Shown here: positions 5,671-7,383 of the stretch, piece by piece | Position numbering within the stretch: position 1 is the first letter of the stretch | Layout of the letters: each line of letters opens with the position of its first letter | From: Methanomicrobiales archaeon | GTDB lineage: Archaea; Halobacteriota; Methanomicrobia; Methanomicrobiales; Methanoculleaceae | Length of the DNA stretch: 7,383 bases | NCBI GenBank assembly: GCA_019136335.1 | Contig: JAGVUK010000161.1 | Coordinates: 1-7,383, forward strand | Reading direction: 5' to 3' | Position numbers and translations under genes: made by a program | Notes under the pieces: model-generated | What the model was told of the DNA's origin: nothing | The model's input: the letters and a program-made list of their open reading frames with translations, nothing else | The model's database searches: none

Positions 5671-6114
5671 TTAACCTCTCCCCTTCTCTCGGCGCTCCAT
5701 GGCGAGCAGCGCCTCCTTGATGGCCGGGTCCGGGGAGAACCCGCCTATCCCGGTCTTTGCGACGACCCGGTGGCAGGGCACCACGATCGGGGTCGGGTTT
5801 CGGGCCATCGCCGACCCGACAGCCCGGGGTGCGGTCCCGACCCTCCGAGCGATCTCGCCGTAGGTGGCGGTCTCCCCGCAGGGGATCGCACGAACCGCGC
5901 GGTAAATCGCGGCAAACGTCGATTCCCCCTCGGTCGCAATACTCCGGAGGGAGGAGAGGTCCTCCCGCCGCCCGGCACAGTAGCGCAGGATCGCCTCCGG
6001 GACCGGGCCCGCGATCCCGGCGCGCGCAAAACGCACCCGGTAGACAAGGTCGTCCTGCCATGCCACGTGGACATGCCAGAGGCCGAACCGGCATGACCCG
6101 GTCACGATCGCCAT
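5671..6114 (-). CDS. ogt: Methylated-DNA--protein-cysteine S-methyltransferase
   Basis: This 147-residue protein repairs O6-alkylguanine in DNA by moving the alkyl group onto its own cysteine, a one-use reaction. The active site IVVPCHRVV has the acceptor Cys114 and His115; Asn106 in ARNPTP and Glu140 in LLAMER complete the usual Cys-His-Asn-Glu network. The DNA-binding helix-turn-helix lies at about 83-102 (ATYGEIARRVGTAPRAVGSA), with Arg97 as the likely helix-intruding residue and Tyr85 conserved. The N-terminal domain is short (about 60 residues), as in archaeal and Ogt-type enzymes, and has no Ada metal-binding module, so a role as transcription regulator is not expected. The ATG at 6114 overlaps the helicase end by 13 bases and has GGAGG 7 bases before it. 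The pairing with an XPD-type helicase suggests shared expression of two repair proteins. Confidence 0.92.
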   Translation of the reverse strand: MAIVTGSCRFGLWHVHVAWQDDLVYRVRFARAGIAGPVPEAILRYCAGRREDLSSLRSIATEGESTFAAIYRAVRAIPCGETATYGEIARRVGTAPRAVGSAMARNPTPIVVPCHRVVAKTGIGGFSPDPAIKEALLAMERREKGRG

Positions 6115-7383
6115 CTGCCGGCCTCCTTCCGGAAGAGGTCGATGGTGCAGGTCGTCATCTCCTCCTGCATCCACGGCGGCAGCCCGGCACGGACCCGGGG
6201 TTCCAGGAACCGCCGCTCCCCGAGGACGAGCATTCCCCGGTCCTCGGGCGTCCGGAGCACCCGTCCGAGCGCCTGGAGGGCGCGGTTGATCGCCGGGAGG
6301 GTATAACTGATGAACTCGCCCTCCGTCCCGAACTTCATCCGGAAGTACTCGATCACCATCCGGCGAACGCGGTTGAACGGCGCGAGCGGGAGGCCGATGA
6401 CCAGCGCGCCCGCGAGCATCTCGCCCCGGTAATCGAGGCCCTCGCTCCACTTGCCGCCGCAGACCGCAAAGAGGATGCCGAACCGGCCTGTCCCGGGGAG
6501 GGCCATGAACTCCCGGAGCATGACGGCGGCGGCGGCGGTATCTTTGGGCTCGACGTAGATCTGCTTTTTTCTGATCCGGGGGGCGCACCGCTCCGCGAAC
6601 GTGTTGAGGAGGTCGTAGGAGGGGAAGTAGATCGCGAGGTTTCCGGGGAGGGCGGCAAACGTGGCGATGTAGTCCTCGGTCCGGGCGAGGTTATCCCGGT
6701 CCCGGCGCATCGAGTAGGCGGTGGTGATGTCATCGGCGCAGAGGATGCGACGGTTCTCGGGAGGGAAGGCGTTCGGGAGCGATATCGCGGTGACGGGAAG
6801 ATCGCCGAAGTAGTAGCGCCGGTAACTCTCGATGGGAGAGAGCGTCCCGGATATCAGGATGCAGCATGCATGTGCCCGGGCGATATCCTGGAGTTTGGTG
6901 CTCGGGTCGATGTTTCTCACCTCGAGCGCCACCGTGCCGTCGTCCGCCTTCCGGTAGACCGTCAGGTAGGCCGGGTCGGCGGCAGACCGGAAGATCCGGT
7001 AGAAGAACTCGGTCAGCCGCTCGATCGCGCTCTCCCGGAACTCACCTGCCTGCATGTTCTTCTCGCGGATCCCCTCGCTGATCTTGAGGAGATCGTCGAC
7101 GACCCCTTCCACACTCTGGTAGAGCGTGCCCGCGAGGATCATCCGCTGGAATATGGCAGGGTCGAACCAGTCCTCAACCTCGTGCGATGCCTTGAGCGCC
7201 TCCATGAACCGGGTGATCTGCGGCAGGATCTGGGTGATGGCGTCCGCCTGCTGCTGCGACCGCCGCCGCCCGGCGAGTTCGTGGCCGGCCTGCACGATGT
7301 CGCGCTCCTCGATCGTCACGCTCTCGATGCTCTGGACGACGTCGCCGCAGTTGTGGGCCTCGTCGATGAGCAGCAGGGCGTCG
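6102..7383 (-). CDS. XPD/Rad3/DinG-family superfamily 2 DNA helicase, C-terminal part
   Basis: The last 426 residues of an ATP-dependent DNA helicase; the frame is open to the window edge, so the N-terminus, Walker A and any iron-sulfur cysteines lie outside. The fragment begins at motif II: LLLIDEAHNC, with DEAH at residues 7-10. Next come motif III-like ILISGTLSP (175-183), NLAIYFPSYDLL (248-259), motif V CGGKWSEGLDYRGEMLAGALVIGLP (308-332 region) and motif VI QALGRVLRT (370-378), all in the order and spelling of XPD/Rad3/DinG helicases. Archaeal XPD unwinds DNA 5' to 3' and is linked to excision repair, though its exact role in archaea is unsettled. A GTG at 7319 is internal, because the DEAH box lies upstream of it. 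The gene heads a run with ogt, panE and mobA. Whether it is XPD proper or a DinG-like relative cannot be decided without the N-terminal domain. Confidence 0.9.
   Translation of the reverse strand, partial: DALLLIDEAHNCGDVVQSIESVTIEERDIVQAGHELAGRRRSQQQADAITQILPQITRFMEALKASHEVEDWFDPAIFQRMILAGTLYQSVEGVVDDLLKISEGIREKNMQAGEFRESAIERLTEFFYRIFRSAADPAYLTVYRKADDGTVALEVRNIDPSTKLQDIARAHACCILISGTLSPIESYRRYYFGDLPVTAISLPNAFPPENRRILCADDITTAYSMRRDRDNLARTEDYIATFAALPGNLAIYFPSYDLLNTFAERCAPRIRKKQIYVEPKDTAAAAVMLREFMALPGTGRFGILFAVCGGKWSEGLDYRGEMLAGALVIGLPLAPFNRVRRMVIEYFRMKFGTEGEFISYTLPAINRALQALGRVLRTPEDRGMLVLGERRFLEPRVRAGLPPWMQEEMTTCTIDLFRKEAGRWRS
6122..6126 (-). promoter_or_regulatory. Ribosome binding site of ogt inside the helicase gene
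   Basis: GGAGG on the minus strand at 6126-6122 is followed by 7 bases and then ATG 6114. It lies within the last codons of the helicase gene, so ogt translation is probably coupled to the helicase reading frame. It decides the start against the long upstream extension of the ogt frame. Confidence 0.7.

Noticed and set aside
5642..6094. An upstream extension of panE to 454 residues
   Set aside because: The extra part is another frame of ogt. The family's glycine-rich motif must be at the N-terminus, which ATG 5641 gives.
6115..6588. An upstream extension of ogt to 305 residues
   Set aside because: The extra part is another frame of the helicase, and GGAGG at 6122-6126 is correctly placed for ATG 6114.

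Overview
The window reads as chromosomal DNA of a GC-rich methanogenic archaeon, most likely a Methanoculleus-like member of the Methanomicrobiales. The reasons are an archaeal TATA/BRE promoter placed for a leaderless transcript, an archaeal XPD/Rad3-type helicase, gene products that resemble that order, and GC-rich coding. The taxon is an inference from recognition, not from a search.

Layout. Positions 1-1888 (+) carry the end of a zinc ABC-transporter operon: the C-terminus of the substrate-binding protein (znuA-like), the ATPase (znuC) and the permease (znuB), with overlapping or near-overlapping junctions. Positions 1889-2093 are a short, very G/C-rich convergent intergenic region with hairpins and one copy of a dispersed repeat. 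Positions 2094-3353 (-) encode an exported seven-repeat beta-propeller protein of unknown function, with its own promoter at about 3378-3390. Positions 3354-4080 hold about 730 bases without a believable gene; this stretch contains at least three more copies of the repeat, one inverted pair among them, and strong hairpins. Positions 4081-7383 (-) are a tightly packed run in transcription order: helicase (5' end outside the window), ogt (13-base overlap), panE (29-base gap) and mobA (13-base gap).

How the genes work together. ZnuA captures zinc outside the cell, ZnuB forms the membrane channel and ZnuC powers import. The lower run combines DNA repair (XPD-type helicase and O6-alkylguanine-DNA alkyltransferase) with cofactor synthesis: ketopantoate reductase for coenzyme A, and MobA for the guanine-dinucleotide form of molybdopterin used by formylmethanofuran dehydrogenase in methanogens. 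The propeller gene is an isolated unit bracketed on both sides by the repeats.

The protein-coding genes are mostly ordinary. The least explained structure is the palindrome-rich repeat family around the propeller gene: four recognisable copies within about 2 kb, two in tandem with conserved hairpins, and one facing the tandem pair to make a 130-bp segment bounded by a perfect 10-bp inverted repeat. I see no CRISPR array, tRNA, rRNA, transposase or defence system.
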